Shown here: piece after piece, positions 5,307 to 5,309 of the stretch
How the letters are laid out: every line of letters begins with the position of its first letter
Numbering within the stretch: position 1 is the first letter of the stretch
Position numbers and translations under genes: made by a program
The notes under the pieces: model-generated
The model's input: the letters and a program-made list of their open reading frames with translations, nothing else
Told to the model about the DNA's origin: nothing
Databases searched by the model: none
Assembly: GCA_013002105.1 (NCBI GenBank)
Contig: JABDKS010000960.1
Span: forward strand, 1-5,309
Direction of reading: 5' to 3'
Length of the DNA stretch: 5,309 bases
DNA from: Pirellulaceae bacterium
GTDB taxonomy: Bacteria; Planctomycetota; Planctomycetia; Pirellulales; Pirellulaceae

Positions 5307-5309
5307 AAC

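Overview
The window looks like chromosomal DNA of a planctomycete close to Rhodopirellula/Pirellulaceae. This is an inference from three things: moderate GC content, the GGGAGGGT/ACCCTCCC inverted-repeat elements with 'GAGC..TAGCGAG' inner arms (recalled as typical of that group, not checked), and a secreted protein resembling a family common in planctomycetes. No database search was possible.

Layout. 1-452 is non-coding. Its first half (30-221) is a compound repeat of three adjacent stem-loops that share arms. 453-1694 encodes an exported 413-residue protein resembling the uncharacterised DUF6786 family (mutarotase-like), with no evident link to arsenic. 1695-2023 is a 329-base intergenic region. 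It holds a degenerate half copy of the repeat, an unusually strong Shine-Dalgarno-like sequence inside a small hairpin, and the promoter/operator of the arsenic operon. 2024-5110 is a compact arsenic-resistance operon, arsR-arsD-arsA-arsC, all on the + strand. 5111-5200 is the C-terminal remnant of a small thioredoxin-like protein, in the same frame as arsC and directly after its stop. 5201-5309 has no gene, only inverted repeats.

How the genes work together. ArsR is an arsenite-responsive repressor. A 25-bp motif of the form TATCGT-N13-ACGATA, 20 of 25 positions identical between copies, lies just upstream of both arsR and arsD. ArsR therefore probably controls two promoters: its own and an internal one for arsDAC. 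ArsC (thioredoxin-coupled, low-molecular-weight-phosphatase fold) reduces arsenate to arsenite. ArsD carries arsenite to ArsA, a two-domain ATPase that normally drives a membrane efflux pump. All the catalytic and metal-binding residues I know for ArsD, ArsA and ArsC are present, most at the same residue number as in the classical R773 or pI258 proteins. No pump gene (arsB or acr3) lies in the window, which is unusual for an operon with arsD and arsA. The decayed thioredoxin fragment after arsC suggests that a deletion or rearrangement shaped the 3' end of the operon.

The most informative observations are the duplicated operator, the missing pump next to a gene remnant, the arm-sharing repeat, and the strong ribosome-binding-site-like hairpin ahead of arsR. 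I see no clearly new multi-gene system.
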